Shown: positions 33,667-42,762, counted from the first letter of the stretch. The stretch: 64,000 nucleotides of DNA from an uncultured Oscillospiraceae bacterium (GCA_934448295.1 CAKSEY010000006.1:95966-159965), one strand, 5' to 3'. Program-made: numbers and translations. Notes: generated by a model not told the origin, from the letters alone.

Positions 33667-35452
33667 AAACGAAAGAAAGCCCGGAGCGGTTTTCCGGACG
33701 CTGAAATTCTACCTGCCGATGGCATGGAAGCTGAACAAGCGGTACTTTATAGTTTCGGTGCTGAACGTTATCGTGCAGTCCGTCCTGCCGTTCATCGACC
33801 TGATTTTCCTGCCGATGCTGGTGGACGCCCTCTGCCAGCCGGAGCGTGACGTTGCGCAGATAATCCTGTATGCGGCGCTGATGGTGGGGCTGGATATTGC
33901 CGTGGGCACCCTCGGAATGCAGCTCACGATATACCTTGAGCGCTTTGAGGACGTGTTCCTGAACTACTCCCGGGAGATGGTCGCGGAGCGCTGCATGGAG
34001 ATAGATTTCGCGCTGACCGAAAACAAGGAGGCGCTCGACCAGATACGCAAGGCAAACGACGGTATCGACTGGTCGGGAGGGTTCCACGGTATCTGCGTGA
34101 ACTTCTTCAACATCATCACAAACGCGGTGAAGATAGTCGGAGTGGTGACGATACTTGTGATATCCGCACCGTGGCTGCTGCTGATAATCGGCGTTATGCT
34201 GGGACTTTCCACGCTGATAAACGCAAAGAAGAACAAAATCGAGGTCAAGTGGTTCAGCGAGCTTTCCAAGACGGAGCGCGTCTGGGGCTACGTCACCTAT
34301 GAGATGGAGGATTTCCGCTTCGGCAAGGACGTAAGGCTGTACGGCGCGGCGGGAACGCTGGTCGCAAAGGCGGCGGAGCAGATAAGGCGGCTTATCCAGT
34401 TCGATGTGAACAAGGAGGACGAGCTGTTCCCGCTGGATATCCTTGACGTGGCGGTAACAGCGCTGAGGGACTTCGGCACCTACCTCTACCTCGGTATCCT
34501 CGCGATACTTAAATTCATCACGATAGGTCAGTTCTCGCAGCTCACCACGGCGGGGGGCGCGTTCAACACGGCGGTGCAGGGGGTCATCTTCAACCTTCAG
34601 GACATCGTTAAGCGGTGCAATTACGCCTGCGAAACGGTGAAGCTGATGGAGTACCCGCCATACCTCCAGAAGGGCGCGCGGAAGGTCGGGAACCTCGACA
34701 AGCCGCATGAAATAGAGTTCCGGAACGTCAGCTTCTCCTACCCGAACACGGGAGTGCAGGTGCTGAAAAACGTCTCGATAAAGATAAGGGCAGGGGAGCG
34801 CCTGTCCGTTGTGGGGCTGAACGGCGCGGGAAAAACCACGTTCATAAAGCTGCTGTGCCGGCTCTACGACACGGACGAGGGCGAGATACTGCTTGACGGC
34901 GTGAATATCCGCGACTACGACTACGACGAGTACATGAAGCTGTTCTCGGTGGTGTTCCAGGATTTCCGGCTGCTGGCGTTCTCGGTGCAGGATAATATCC
35001 TGCTGGGAAAGGAAGATTCCCCGGAGGCGGTGGATTCCGTGCTGGAAAAGGTCGGGCTGCTGGACAAGGTGAACACCCTGCCGCGCGGGCGGGATACGCT
35101 GATGTTCCGGCAGTTCGAAAAGGACGGCGTGCAGCTTTCCGGCGGCGAACAGCAGAAGCTCGCCATCGCCCGGGCGCTGTACAAGGACGCCCCGATAGTT
35201 ATACTTGACGAGCCCACAGCGGCGCTCGACCCGGTGGCGGAGTACGAGATATACTGCCGCTTCAACGAGCTTGTGGGCGGAAAGACGGCGGTGTACATCT
35301 CGCACCGGCTGTCAAGCTGTAAATTCTGCGACCGCATAGCGGTGTTCTCGGAGAACACGATAAAGGAGCTCGGCACCCATGACGAGCTTGTGCACAAGCC
35401 CGGCGGGATATACGCGGAGATGTTCGCGGCGCAGGCGCAGTACTACGTCTGA
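33659..35452 (+). CDS. ABC exporter half-transporter 2
   Basis: Partner half-transporter, 597 residues, taken from GTG 33659, 8 nt after AGGAAGGGGG inside the previous gene. A membrane domain (about 20-330) is followed by the ATPase: Walker A GLNGAGKTT (about 386-394), signature QLSGGEQQK, Walker B VILDEPTAALD, and ISHRLSS. Both catalytic sites of the pair look intact, unlike the many heterodimers with one degenerate site. The ATPase domains of the two halves are very similar, pointing to a tandem duplication. Confidence 0.9.
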   Translation: MSKNERKPGAVFRTLKFYLPMAWKLNKRYFIVSVLNVIVQSVLPFIDLIFLPMLVDALCQPERDVAQIILYAALMVGLDIAVGTLGMQLTIYLERFEDVFLNYSREMVAERCMEIDFALTENKEALDQIRKANDGIDWSGGFHGICVNFFNIITNAVKIVGVVTILVISAPWLLLIIGVMLGLSTLINAKKNKIEVKWFSELSKTERVWGYVTYEMEDFRFGKDVRLYGAAGTLVAKAAEQIRRLIQFDVNKEDELFPLDILDVAVTALRDFGTYLYLGILAILKFITIGQFSQLTTAGGAFNTAVQGVIFNLQDIVKRCNYACETVKLMEYPPYLQKGARKVGNLDKPHEIEFRNVSFSYPNTGVQVLKNVSIKIRAGERLSVVGLNGAGKTTFIKLLCRLYDTDEGEILLDGVNIRDYDYDEYMKLFSVVFQDFRLLAFSVQDNILLGKEDSPEAVDSVLEKVGLLDKVNTLPRGRDTLMFRQFEKDGVQLSGGEQQKLAIARALYKDAPIVILDEPTAALDPVAEYEIYCRFNELVGGKTAVYISHRLSSCKFCDRIAVFSENTIKELGTHDELVHKPGGIYAEMFAAQAQYYV

Positions 35453-35471
35453 ACCAGAAAGGAGCCGTAAA

Positions 35472-36122
35472 ATGGATCGGCGGAAAAAATCCAGTAAAAC
35501 ACAGCCGGAGAGCCGGTTCCAGCAGCTCCTCGGCAGACCGTGGATATTCGCGGGAGCGGCTCTGGGGCTTGACCTCGCCATGCTGACGGCGGGTATCGTG
35601 CTGTCGAAAATCACGCTGGAGCCGGAGGTGGTCATCTCCGGGACTTCCATCAGCCGCAGCGAGCCGAAGTCGTTTTTCGGCGTGACGGCGGCGGTGGTGC
35701 TCGGGGTGATCTGCGTGCTGACGGCGCTCATCATAGCGGGAGCGTTCCGGAAGAAGCGCCGCGCGGTGCAGCTTGCGGGCGCGGCGGGGCTGCTTATAGC
35801 CTCCCTTGCAATGGTGGGGAGCTCGGCGTACATGGCGGTGGGATTCCCGCCGGAAACTGTGCATTGTTACAGCTTCACTGACAATAAGTACCAGCTTATG
35901 GTGGTGGAGGACAAGTACCCCTCGGCGAACAGCGTTTCGTTCTACATTGCGCGGGACGGCGAGGGCGAGAAAACGGCGAAGCGGCTTGCAACAACGGCTC
36001 TCGGCGAGATTTCGGAGTCGGCGGAGCGGTACGCGGTGACCTGGGTCGGCGAAGATCAGCTTGTGGTGAGCTTCCAGGACGGCGCGAACTACCGTTCGAT
36101 CCAGATGACGGTCGGGGAATAA
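35472..36122 (+). CDS. Membrane protein linked to the ABC exporter, unknown function
   Basis: 216 residues from ATG 35472 (AAAGGAG upstream). Three hydrophobic segments lie at about 25-45, 63-88 and 95-118. The C-terminal 100 residues are soluble, with a beta-type YRSIQMTVGE end and a single Cys in HCYSFTDNKYQL. No family recognised. The 19-nt gap after the exporter suggests one transcript, so it may be an accessory or immunity-like protein; that is inference only. Confidence 0.75.
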   Translation: MDRRKKSSKTQPESRFQQLLGRPWIFAGAALGLDLAMLTAGIVLSKITLEPEVVISGTSISRSEPKSFFGVTAAVVLGVICVLTALIIAGAFRKKRRAVQLAGAAGLLIASLAMVGSSAYMAVGFPPETVHCYSFTDNKYQLMVVEDKYPSANSVSFYIARDGEGEKTAKRLATTALGEISESAERYAVTWVGEDQLVVSFQDGANYRSIQMTVGE

Positions 36123-36123
36123 T

Positions 36124-36162
36124 TTTTTGGGGGCGCAGTCAATGAGGACTGCGCCCCTTTTT
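36124..36162 (+). terminator. Terminator of the ABC operon
   Basis: GGGGCGCAGTC and GACTGCGCCCC form an 11-bp stem, followed by TTTTT. Confidence 0.85.
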
Positions 36163-36214
36163 CTGCGGGCGGGTTTCTTTGTTACGGTCGATCGGGCGGA
36201 ACAACCGGATATGT

Positions 36215-36275
36215 GCGGGAGGGGCAAACAGGACGTTTGCATAGTGCGCACCAGGCAAGCCCCACCCCTACGGAT
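36215..36275. repeat. Degenerate R1 repeat
   Basis: GTGCGGGAGGGGCAAACAGGACGTTTGC with a partial R1 right arm (GCAAGCCCCACCCCTACGG). The GGCAAACAGGACGTTTGC variant also occurs near 42772 and 27768. Confidence 0.6.
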
Positions 36276-36291
36276 TATCGCACGCGCCCTT

Positions 36292-36456
36292 TCATACCGC
36301 CTCCATCAGCGCACCCAGCAGCCTGAACATCTTCGCGGTGCTCTTCCTTTTTCTGTAATGCTTCCGGCTGAGGGAATTCACCGCCACGAACGCGAGACCG
36401 CCCGCAATGACCCCGGCGGCGCTGGATTTTATAAGTGCTTCTGTGTTTCTTGACAT
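36292..36456 (-). CDS. Small protein (54 aa), possible membrane peptide
   Basis: Short ORF with a clear AAGGAGAG 5-9 nt upstream of the ATG at 36456. It reads MSRNTEALIKSSAAGVIAGG, then LAFVAVNSLSRKHYRKRKSTA and ends in MFRLLGALMEAV. The layout is one modest hydrophobic helix (about residues 12-30), a strongly basic stretch and an amphipathic end. I do not recognise a family. It is divergent from the Amt-PII gene. Confidence 0.6.
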   Translation of the reverse strand: MSRNTEALIKSSAAGVIAGGLAFVAVNSLSRKHYRKRKSTAKMFRLLGALMEAV

Positions 36457-36810
36457 AGCAATCTCTCCTTATTATCTTGAATTCCAGGGAAGCGCCGGGT
36501 AAAACGAAATCGACCTGCTCAAACCGGCGGTGCGCTTCGCTATATTCGGCGCGTCCCTGAAGTGAATATGAAAGTTAACGCAAGTATTCTGTGCAAAAAT
36601 CCTGCAAATAACCGAAAAAGCTCTATGGAAAATACTGTTACAGCTCTGATTTCCGGGGCTTTTTTCATGCTCGGGCTGAAATTTCCCGCCGGATAAAGCA
36701 GACTAACAGCGGATTTTGTGCTGTTTGCATAGATGAAACTGTGCTGCGGGCAGAATTCTTCGTCAAACTGACAAAATGCAATTTCTGACGAAAAAACTTG
36801 CAAATTTCTC

Positions 36811-36839
36811 TTGACAAAAATATTTTTTTGATGTATAAT
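36811..36839 (+). promoter_or_regulatory. Promoter of the Amt-PII gene
   Basis: TTGACA (36811-36816), 17 nt, TATAAT (36834-36839). The gap 36457-36810 upstream holds nothing else I can name apart from an inverted TTCGTCA/TGACGAA pair near 36760-36791. Confidence 0.85.
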
Positions 36840-36853
36840 CAGACCATAGCAAG

Positions 36854-36911
36854 GGAGCTATGACGGACGGACTTCAATGGCGAAGCCGGTCGGTCATGGC
36901 TCCGTTTTGTT
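36854..36911 (+). promoter_or_regulatory. Terminator-like leader hairpin (possible attenuator) before Amt-PII
   Basis: GGAGCTATGAC (36854-36864) pairs over 11 bp with GTCATGGCTCC (36893-36903); an inner GGC-GAA-GCC hairpin sits in the loop, and GTTTTGTT follows. It lies between promoter and start codon with 87 nt to go, the position of a transcription attenuator. It does not match the glutamine (glnA) riboswitch consensus as I know it. Confidence 0.5.
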
Positions 36912-36998
36912 ATTCAGGCTTATCGGCGCGCAAATTGAAAGCGCCGCATCAAAACGCCCGCCGGGAAGGGGCAGGCGAAAGAAAGGGGCGGTTCTTTA

Positions 36999-38828
36999 AT
37001 GAACACACTATTAACAATGGTTTCGGAAGCAGCCGCAGTGTTTACTCCCGACCAGAATTCAGCGATCCAGGCTGTCGTTGATGAAACGATGTACAGCGGC
37101 AGCGACGTAAACGGTATATGGTACCTCATCGGTGCCGCATGGGTATTCTTCATGCAGTGCGGCTTCGCGATGGTGGAGACCGGTATGACGCGTTCCAAGA
37201 ACGCCGGCAACATCATCATGAAGAACCTGATGGACTTCTGTATCGGTACGGTCGTATTCATTCTTCTGGGCTTCGGTCTCCTGCTCGGCGAAGATACTCT
37301 CTTCGGTCTGGTAGGTATTCCGAACCTTGATATCCTCGGCAGCTTCGCGGATTTCGACAGATGCGCCGAATTCGTATTCAACCTTGTGTTCTGCGCTACC
37401 GCCGCAACGATAGTTTCCGGCGCGATGGCAGAACGTACAAAGTTCCTCAGTTACTGCGTATACTCCGCAGTCATCAGCGCGGTGGTTTACCCGATCGAGG
37501 CTCACTGGATCTGGGGCGGCGGCTGGCTGGCTCAGATGGGCTTCGTTGACTTCGCTGGTTCCACCTGCATCCACATGGTCGGCGGTCTGTGCGCGCTCAT
37601 CGGTGCGAAGATGGTCGGCCCGCGTATCGGCAAGTTCGGCAAGGACGGCAAGCCTAACGCTATCCTCGGTCACTCCATGACCCTCGGCGCACTCGGCGTA
37701 TTTATCCTGTGGTTCGGCTGGTACGGCTTCAACGGCGCCGCAGCCTCCGATACTCACTACCTCGCAAACATCTTCCTTACAACAACAGTCGCTCCTGCAG
37801 TTGCGACCTGCACGACGATGGTATTCACATGGCTCAAGCACGGCAAGCCCGATGTATCCATGTGCCTTAACGCTTCCCTGGCAGGTCTGGTAGCCATCAC
37901 GGCTCCCTGCGCTGACACCGACTGTCTCGGCGCGGCGATCATCGGTCTGGTTTCCGGATTCCTGGTATGCTTCGGCGTATGGCTCCTCGATTACAAGCTC
38001 CACATCGATGACCCGGTTGGCGCTGTTGCAGTCCACTTCTTCAACGGTATCTGGGGCACTATCGCGGTAGGTCTCTTCTCCAACGGCAATGGTCAGAACG
38101 GCGGCGTTGCCGCTGTTAACGGCACCGGCGAGCATGCGGTGGGTCTCTTCTACGGCGGCGGCTTTGCACAGCTCGGCGTACAGCTCCTCGGTATGGTAGC
38201 AGTACTTGCATGGACAGGCGTTACCATCACGCTTACATTCCTTATCATCAAAAAGACCATCGGTCTTAGAGTTTCCCGCCACGAGGAGATCGTTGGTCTG
38301 GACGCTACCGAGCACGGTCTGCCCTCCTCCTATGCGGACTTCGTTCCTGCAATGCACGTTGAGCTTTCCACCAGCGGCAAGGAGAAGGAAGTCGAGACAG
38401 TTAAGCTCGGCTCCGCTCCCGTGGAGGCTGCGGTTCCTGTTGCTTACAAGAGCTCCAAGCCCTCTGACGGCACAAAGATGAGCAAGGTCGTTATCCTCTG
38501 CAAGCAGGATAAGTTCGAAGTCCTCAAGTCCGCGATGTCAGATATCGGCGTAACCGGTATGACGGTAACGAACGTACTCGGCTGCGGAATGCAGAAGGGT
38601 TCCACTGAGTTCTACCGCGGCGTAAAGGTCGAAACACACCTGTTGCCGAAGGTAAAGGTCGAGATAGTTGTGTGCAAGGTTCCTGTTGAGACAGTGGTCG
38701 AGACCGCTAAGCAGGCGCTCTACACCGGCAAGATCGGCGACGGCAAGATCTTCGTATACGACGTTGAGGACGTAGTCAAGGTACGCACGGGCGAGACCGG
38801 CTACGACGCACTCCAGGACGTTGAGTAA
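36999..38828 (+). CDS. amtB: Ammonium transporter fused to a PII-like domain
   Basis: 609-residue fusion. Residues about 40-440 are an Amt channel with 11 helices, including the twin His of the pore in STCIHMVGG (about 190) and VAVHFFNGIWG (about 345). A linker (about 445-495) leads to a complete PII domain (about 498-609): SKVVILCKQDKFEVLKSAM, the T-loop region FYRGVKVETHLLPKVKVEIV, ATP-site TGKIGDGKIFV and VRTGETG. The position of the uridylylated T-loop Tyr holds Val, so control by uridylylation is unlikely. Codon use is strongly biased to favoured codons, a sign of high expression. AAAGGGG precedes the ATG. Confidence 0.93.
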   Translation: MNTLLTMVSEAAAVFTPDQNSAIQAVVDETMYSGSDVNGIWYLIGAAWVFFMQCGFAMVETGMTRSKNAGNIIMKNLMDFCIGTVVFILLGFGLLLGEDTLFGLVGIPNLDILGSFADFDRCAEFVFNLVFCATAATIVSGAMAERTKFLSYCVYSAVISAVVYPIEAHWIWGGGWLAQMGFVDFAGSTCIHMVGGLCALIGAKMVGPRIGKFGKDGKPNAILGHSMTLGALGVFILWFGWYGFNGAAASDTHYLANIFLTTTVAPAVATCTTMVFTWLKHGKPDVSMCLNASLAGLVAITAPCADTDCLGAAIIGLVSGFLVCFGVWLLDYKLHIDDPVGAVAVHFFNGIWGTIAVGLFSNGNGQNGGVAAVNGTGEHAVGLFYGGGFAQLGVQLLGMVAVLAWTGVTITLTFLIIKKTIGLRVSRHEEIVGLDATEHGLPSSYADFVPAMHVELSTSGKEKEVETVKLGSAPVEAAVPVAYKSSKPSDGTKMSKVVILCKQDKFEVLKSAMSDIGVTGMTVTNVLGCGMQKGSTEFYRGVKVETHLLPKVKVEIVVCKVPVETVVETAKQALYTGKIGDGKIFVYDVEDVVKVRTGETGYDALQDVE

Positions 38829-38868
38829 TTAAAACACCAATCTCATAGCCTTCCTGAATACACAAAAC

Positions 38869-38901
38869 AGTAAGCCCCCGGCAAATAAAACCGGGGGCTT
38901 G
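38869..38901. terminator. Bidirectional terminator
   Basis: AAGCCCCCGG and CCGGGGGCTT form a 10-bp stem between the convergent Amt-PII and phospholipase-like genes. Confidence 0.8.
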
Positions 38902-38918
38902 CGGTATCGGCAAGATCA

Positions 38919-39563
38919 TCAGATCCCTTTTATTCTGAGCTGGTGAATTATTAACGCGGCGGCGCGTTCCACCCATCTGTCCATCATCTGCGGCGTGAGA
39001 TAGCGGAACACCGCAGAGTACTCCGGCGGGTTCAGGTAGAACTGCTGAATGTTCCGGATCTGGCGCTCCACATAGTCCTCGCCGTAGTACGGCAGGCAGC
39101 GCACCGGGTAGCGCTCTATCCCGCAGAATTCTCGGAAAACGGCGCAGTCCGGGTGCTGCCGGAGGTAGACGTGGTCGTTGGCGTACCACTCCGGCTTCAC
39201 GCGGCGGTAGTATTCCTGCCGGTCGAGGGTGTAAAGCTCCCGTTCATGTTCCTTGCAGGGGTCGTTTATCAGGCGCACCCAGGCTACGTCCGCCATAAGG
39301 TGGCAGTAATACCCCAGCAGGAACGCCCGTGTGTGCTCGTCCAGGGTTTTCCCGGATATCATTTCCTTGTAGAATCTCTCGTATTCGCAGTGACCTTTTC
39401 CCCGGGAAGTCCAGTGCGTGACCTCTTTCGGTGGATCGAATCCGCCCGGCACCGGGACTCCGCAGTCCGGCGCGACATTCCCGGCGAGGAAATCCCGCGC
39501 GGGGAAGTGGAATTCAGCGTTTATCATCTCTGCAACGCGCAGATGTGAAAGCCAGGTAGCCAT
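38919..39563 (-). CDS. Zinc-dependent phospholipase C-like protein
   Basis: 214 residues from ATG 39563 (GGGGGAA upstream; a further ATG 27 nt upstream lacks a site). It has the alpha-helical metal-site pattern of the zinc-dependent PLC/S1-P1-nuclease-like domain: NVAPDCG (about residues 30), THWTS, FLLGYYCHLMADVAW (about 82-96) with His and Asp ligands. No signal peptide, so it is probably cytoplasmic, as in many clostridial members whose substrate is unknown. Confidence 0.75.
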   Translation of the reverse strand: MATWLSHLRVAEMINAEFHFPARDFLAGNVAPDCGVPVPGGFDPPKEVTHWTSRGKGHCEYERFYKEMISGKTLDEHTRAFLLGYYCHLMADVAWVRLINDPCKEHERELYTLDRQEYYRRVKPEWYANDHVYLRQHPDCAVFREFCGIERYPVRCLPYYGEDYVERQIRNIQQFYLNPPEYSAVFRYLTPQMMDRWVERAAALIIHQLRIKGI

Positions 39564-39640
39564 AAATTCCCCCGTTGCTTTTTTCAGCAATATGTGATAT
39601 CATAGTTAATAGTGAATAGTTGATAGTGAAAGGAGCAGGC

Positions 39641-39796
39641 ATGGACGACAAGAAACAACCCCAGGAAAACCAGAAGCCGCAAGATCCGCAGAAGCCCGAA
39701 ACTCCCGCCGAGCCTTCCTCCCACACATGGGTGGACGACATGAAGCAGGAACTGGAGGACTATATCGAGGAACAGGGAATTTATATCAGACAATAA
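39641..39796 (+). CDS. Small Pro/Gln/Glu-rich protein (51 aa)
   Basis: Short ORF with AAAGGAG 6 nt before the ATG. The first half is low complexity, with repeated QKPQ and PQKPE units; the second half (WVDDMKQELEDYIEEQ) should be a helix. Its TAA is the first triplet of a TAATTC repeat end. Soluble, acidic, family unknown. Confidence 0.55.
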   Translation: MDDKKQPQENQKPQDPQKPETPAEPSSHTWVDDMKQELEDYIEEQGIYIRQ

Positions 39797-39855
39797 TTCT
39801 GAATTCGGAATTCATAATTCGGAATTATTGTGCCGCCTTCGGCGGGTATTTGAAA
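39794..39855. repeat. TAATTCG-ended repeat, copy b (partial)
   Basis: Left-end array (TAATTCTGAATTCGGAATTC...) followed by GTGCCGCCTTCGGCGGG, as in the full copies; the right end is not clear. The rest of 39856-39973 holds GGGGCAAACAGAATGTTTGC-type palindrome and half an R1. Confidence 0.6.
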
Positions 39856-39973
39856 TGAGGGGCAAACAGAATGTTTGCTCCTCACGTCATTTTTTGGCAC
39901 GCTTTTCGATTCTGGAATTCTGGGTAATTGTTGCCCCTCCCCTACATGGCGAATACAAATCGCCGGACAGCCG

Positions 39974-42568
39974 TTATTTCTTCCCGCCGGACATCTTTTC
40001 AAGGAAGTCCGTATCCCGGAGAGGTCTGCCGTTGAATATTCCCTCGATGAGATCGACGTCGAAAGCGCCTATCGCGGTGATGTCCGCCGGGGAATCCACG
40101 TCCTTGGCGCACACCGCGATCCTCTTTTCCCTCGCCGATTTTATCAGCGTGCGCACGAACGAAGCCGAGACCCCGTCCCCGGAGAACCTTGAAGACTTTA
40201 TCTTCACCGTCTTTACCGCCGGGTTGCTCAGCGGAGCCGCCGTGAAGTAATCCACGCCGTTATCGTCCGCGATGACGTTCACGCCGAGTTTTGAAAGCTG
40301 CTGGAGGTAAATGCTGCCGCTGGTAAGCGTGCCCTCGCTCTCGGAAACTGCAATGCTTACGGCGCTTGGCGGCAGGGAGTATTCCAGCAGAACGCCCTGG
40401 AGCGTTTCCACCGAAACCTCGCTGTTCAGTATATTCTCCGGAATGTTGAAGCTCACGCGGAAATCCGGGAAACCCGCCTCCCGCACCGAAGCGCAGAAGC
40501 CGCATATCATATCTGTGGCGAACGCGTAGAACTGCTCCGAATACCCCAGTTGATCTATTATAGGCAGGAACCGGTCGCGGGGGATGGTCATTTCCTCGTT
40601 GCCCCAGAACAGGGTAGCCTCGCAGCAGTGGAGCTTTCCGGTCTTCATCTCCAGCACCGGCTGATAGAGGTAATAGAACCCCTTGAAGCCGTTCTCTACT
40701 GAATCGGTTATAAGCTTCTTTACCATGCGTGTGTCGGTGAGGCTCTCCTCAAGCCCCTCGGCGTAGCACACCGCGTCCTCCAGGAAGCGCTCCTTGGCGA
40801 GCCGCAGCGTGTGCGTCACAGCGCTGGATACGTTCTGGGTGCTGTCGGTGTCGTTCGGGTATATGGTGAATCCCGCGTAGACCCGCAGATGGTGCTCCGT
40901 TTCGTGGAGGTACCACGGCGAACGGAATTTCGTCAGCACCGCCTGGGCGAACTGCCTTGCCTCCTCGCGCTCCATTTCGTTCAGCATAACGAACAGGATA
41001 TCGCTGGAGAACCGGTACACCTTCTGCGAGGTGCTGCACGGCAGCGCGATGATGTATTCCGCGCAGCTTTTGAGGATAGCGTCCGCGTATTCTATGCCGT
41101 GTATCTCGGAGATGTTCTTAAGGTTTGAGAACTCCACGCCGATGACTGCGCCGTTTCTGCCAGCGGCGATAGCCTCGGCAAGCTCCTTTTCGAACATGCT
41201 GCGGTTCGGCATGCCGGTGGAGGGATCGAAGTAGGCAAGCCGCTCCAGCCTTGTGCGGGAGGCGTGCAGCTCTTCCTCCAGGAACAGCTTGTAGATAACT
41301 GTGGAGAGCATTTGGGTGATGGATTTCAGCAGGCTGCGCTCACGGCTGCTCCATTCCCTGCCGGAAGTCCGGGAGATATACAGCAGCACGCCGCGGTTTT
41401 CGCCCTGGTCGTAGGTCCTGGCGAGTACGCAGCTCGGGTTTTTCGGCTTGTCGATGGAAATAGTGCGGCAGTCCGTGCAGACAATACCGCTGTAATCCAG
41501 CTCCTCCTCTATCTCGGGGCGGCTGACAAGACCCACGGTAATGGGCAGCACAAGACCCGAGCGGTCAAGCTTGTAAGCCTTGACTTGGTTTGTTCCCTCA
41601 ACTATGAACTCTATCTCCGACAGCCCGAAATGTTCGCTTATCAGCAGGGTTATGTTGCGTATCGCGGTCTTGGTGTCCGGGCTTTGCAGGAATATGGAAT
41701 ACACGCCGTTTACAAGTATCTGGTCCTCGAAATTCTGCCCGAGAAGCTTGTTTGCGTTCTGGGAGGTCTCCATCTCGTCCACCAGTGCCACATAGGAATT
41801 CGCAACGCTGGAAACGGTGTGCACCATGGTGTCCAGAAGCTGTGCGGAGTTATCCACAGCTTCCTCGTCCTCGCCGGTGATAAGCCAGCTTCCGATGGTC
41901 TGGTGGCGCACTCTTATGCTCTTTTTGCGCTGGTAGTCCATCTTGTTGAGGTTTGTGCGCTTATCCTGCCCCACGGGGAAAATCACAGTGCCGTCCTTGT
42001 CGGTTATGGCGGAGAACAGCCCGGGGGTCTGGGTGAAGGACTGCTGAATGCGCACGAGATAGTCCTCGCCGAGGATTTCCCGGAGAGTGTAGGTGTTCTG
42101 GTCGGTAATATTAATGCTGTGCTTGCTGCGGTAGCGGCGCATTACCACGTCCTCGCCCTCGCAGTCGAGATAGGACGTGACGTTGAACATCATGCCCTCT
42201 ATAAAATCCAGCGGAGTGCCGCTGCGCCGAACCCTTCCGGTGATGTAGAACCACTGGTACTCCCCGCCGTTTTTAAGGCGGGCGTGCACCTTTATTTCGT
42301 CGGTGGTGCCGGCTATCACATGGCTTATTTCCTCGCAGAACGGCTGGTAATCGTCCGGGTGGACGGCTTCGCCCATCACAACGAAATCCCCGGTTTTACC
42401 AAGCGGGCAGTCCCCGGCGAGTATCCGCACCGGGAATCCCTGATGAAAGCTCATGGTATAGGCTACGCCGTCGCTGTTCTCCACCGCAGAGCGCAGCAAA
42501 GCCCTGTCGTCGGCAGCAGGAGCGTTCTCGTCTATCGTCATGATGTTCTGCCTGAACTGTCTGCCCAA
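39974..42568 (-). CDS. PAS/GAF-GGDEF-EAL protein with degenerate catalytic motifs
   Basis: 864 residues from TTG 42568, 8 nt after GAGG in a GAGGTGAT site; GTG 42577 overlaps that site. An N-terminal PAS-like region (about 25-145), a GAF-like region (about 270-430), then diguanylate cyclase-type LAYFDPSTGMPNRSMFEKEL (about 445) and an EAL-type domain (about 605-860). The GGDEF motif reads SSDIL, so no cyclase activity is expected. In the EAL domain EATLFW and DDNGVDYF remain but AEGVE reads AKDVD and the KID motif reads KIK, so hydrolysis is also doubtful. Probably a sensor or c-di-GMP-binding regulator. Cytoplasmic; no transmembrane helix. Confidence 0.82.
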   Translation of the reverse strand: MGRQFRQNIMTIDENAPAADDRALLRSAVENSDGVAYTMSFHQGFPVRILAGDCPLGKTGDFVVMGEAVHPDDYQPFCEEISHVIAGTTDEIKVHARLKNGGEYQWFYITGRVRRSGTPLDFIEGMMFNVTSYLDCEGEDVVMRRYRSKHSINITDQNTYTLREILGEDYLVRIQQSFTQTPGLFSAITDKDGTVIFPVGQDKRTNLNKMDYQRKKSIRVRHQTIGSWLITGEDEEAVDNSAQLLDTMVHTVSSVANSYVALVDEMETSQNANKLLGQNFEDQILVNGVYSIFLQSPDTKTAIRNITLLISEHFGLSEIEFIVEGTNQVKAYKLDRSGLVLPITVGLVSRPEIEEELDYSGIVCTDCRTISIDKPKNPSCVLARTYDQGENRGVLLYISRTSGREWSSRERSLLKSITQMLSTVIYKLFLEEELHASRTRLERLAYFDPSTGMPNRSMFEKELAEAIAAGRNGAVIGVEFSNLKNISEIHGIEYADAILKSCAEYIIALPCSTSQKVYRFSSDILFVMLNEMEREEARQFAQAVLTKFRSPWYLHETEHHLRVYAGFTIYPNDTDSTQNVSSAVTHTLRLAKERFLEDAVCYAEGLEESLTDTRMVKKLITDSVENGFKGFYYLYQPVLEMKTGKLHCCEATLFWGNEEMTIPRDRFLPIIDQLGYSEQFYAFATDMICGFCASVREAGFPDFRVSFNIPENILNSEVSVETLQGVLLEYSLPPSAVSIAVSESEGTLTSGSIYLQQLSKLGVNVIADDNGVDYFTAAPLSNPAVKTVKIKSSRFSGDGVSASFVRTLIKSAREKRIAVCAKDVDSPADITAIGAFDVDLIEGIFNGRPLRDTDFLEKMSGGKK

Positions 42569-42762
42569 GGTTATCACCTCGTTAAATATTTATCAATTAT
42601 GTACTGTAATAAAACGCTTGTTTCCTTTTCATATTCATTTTACCATAAAAGATTTAACTTTTCAAGAGGTTTTTGTGATATTCTTATACTTTCATAAAAT
42701 TTTCAGAAAAACTTTTGGTCAAAGTGGTCATACATTGATTTAGAGTTAATATTTCCGGAACA

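Noticed and set aside
33512..35305. Long minus-strand open frame opposite the second ABC half-transporter
   Set aside because: Antisense shadow of a gene with intact Walker and signature motifs; no ribosome site or family motif.
36854..36911. Glutamine riboswitch before Amt-PII
   Set aside because: The leader lacks the glnA-type conserved core as I know it; only a terminator-like hairpin is supported.
41264..42697. Plus-strand open frame opposite the GGDEF-EAL gene
   Set aside because: Antisense shadow; translation lacks any domain pattern.
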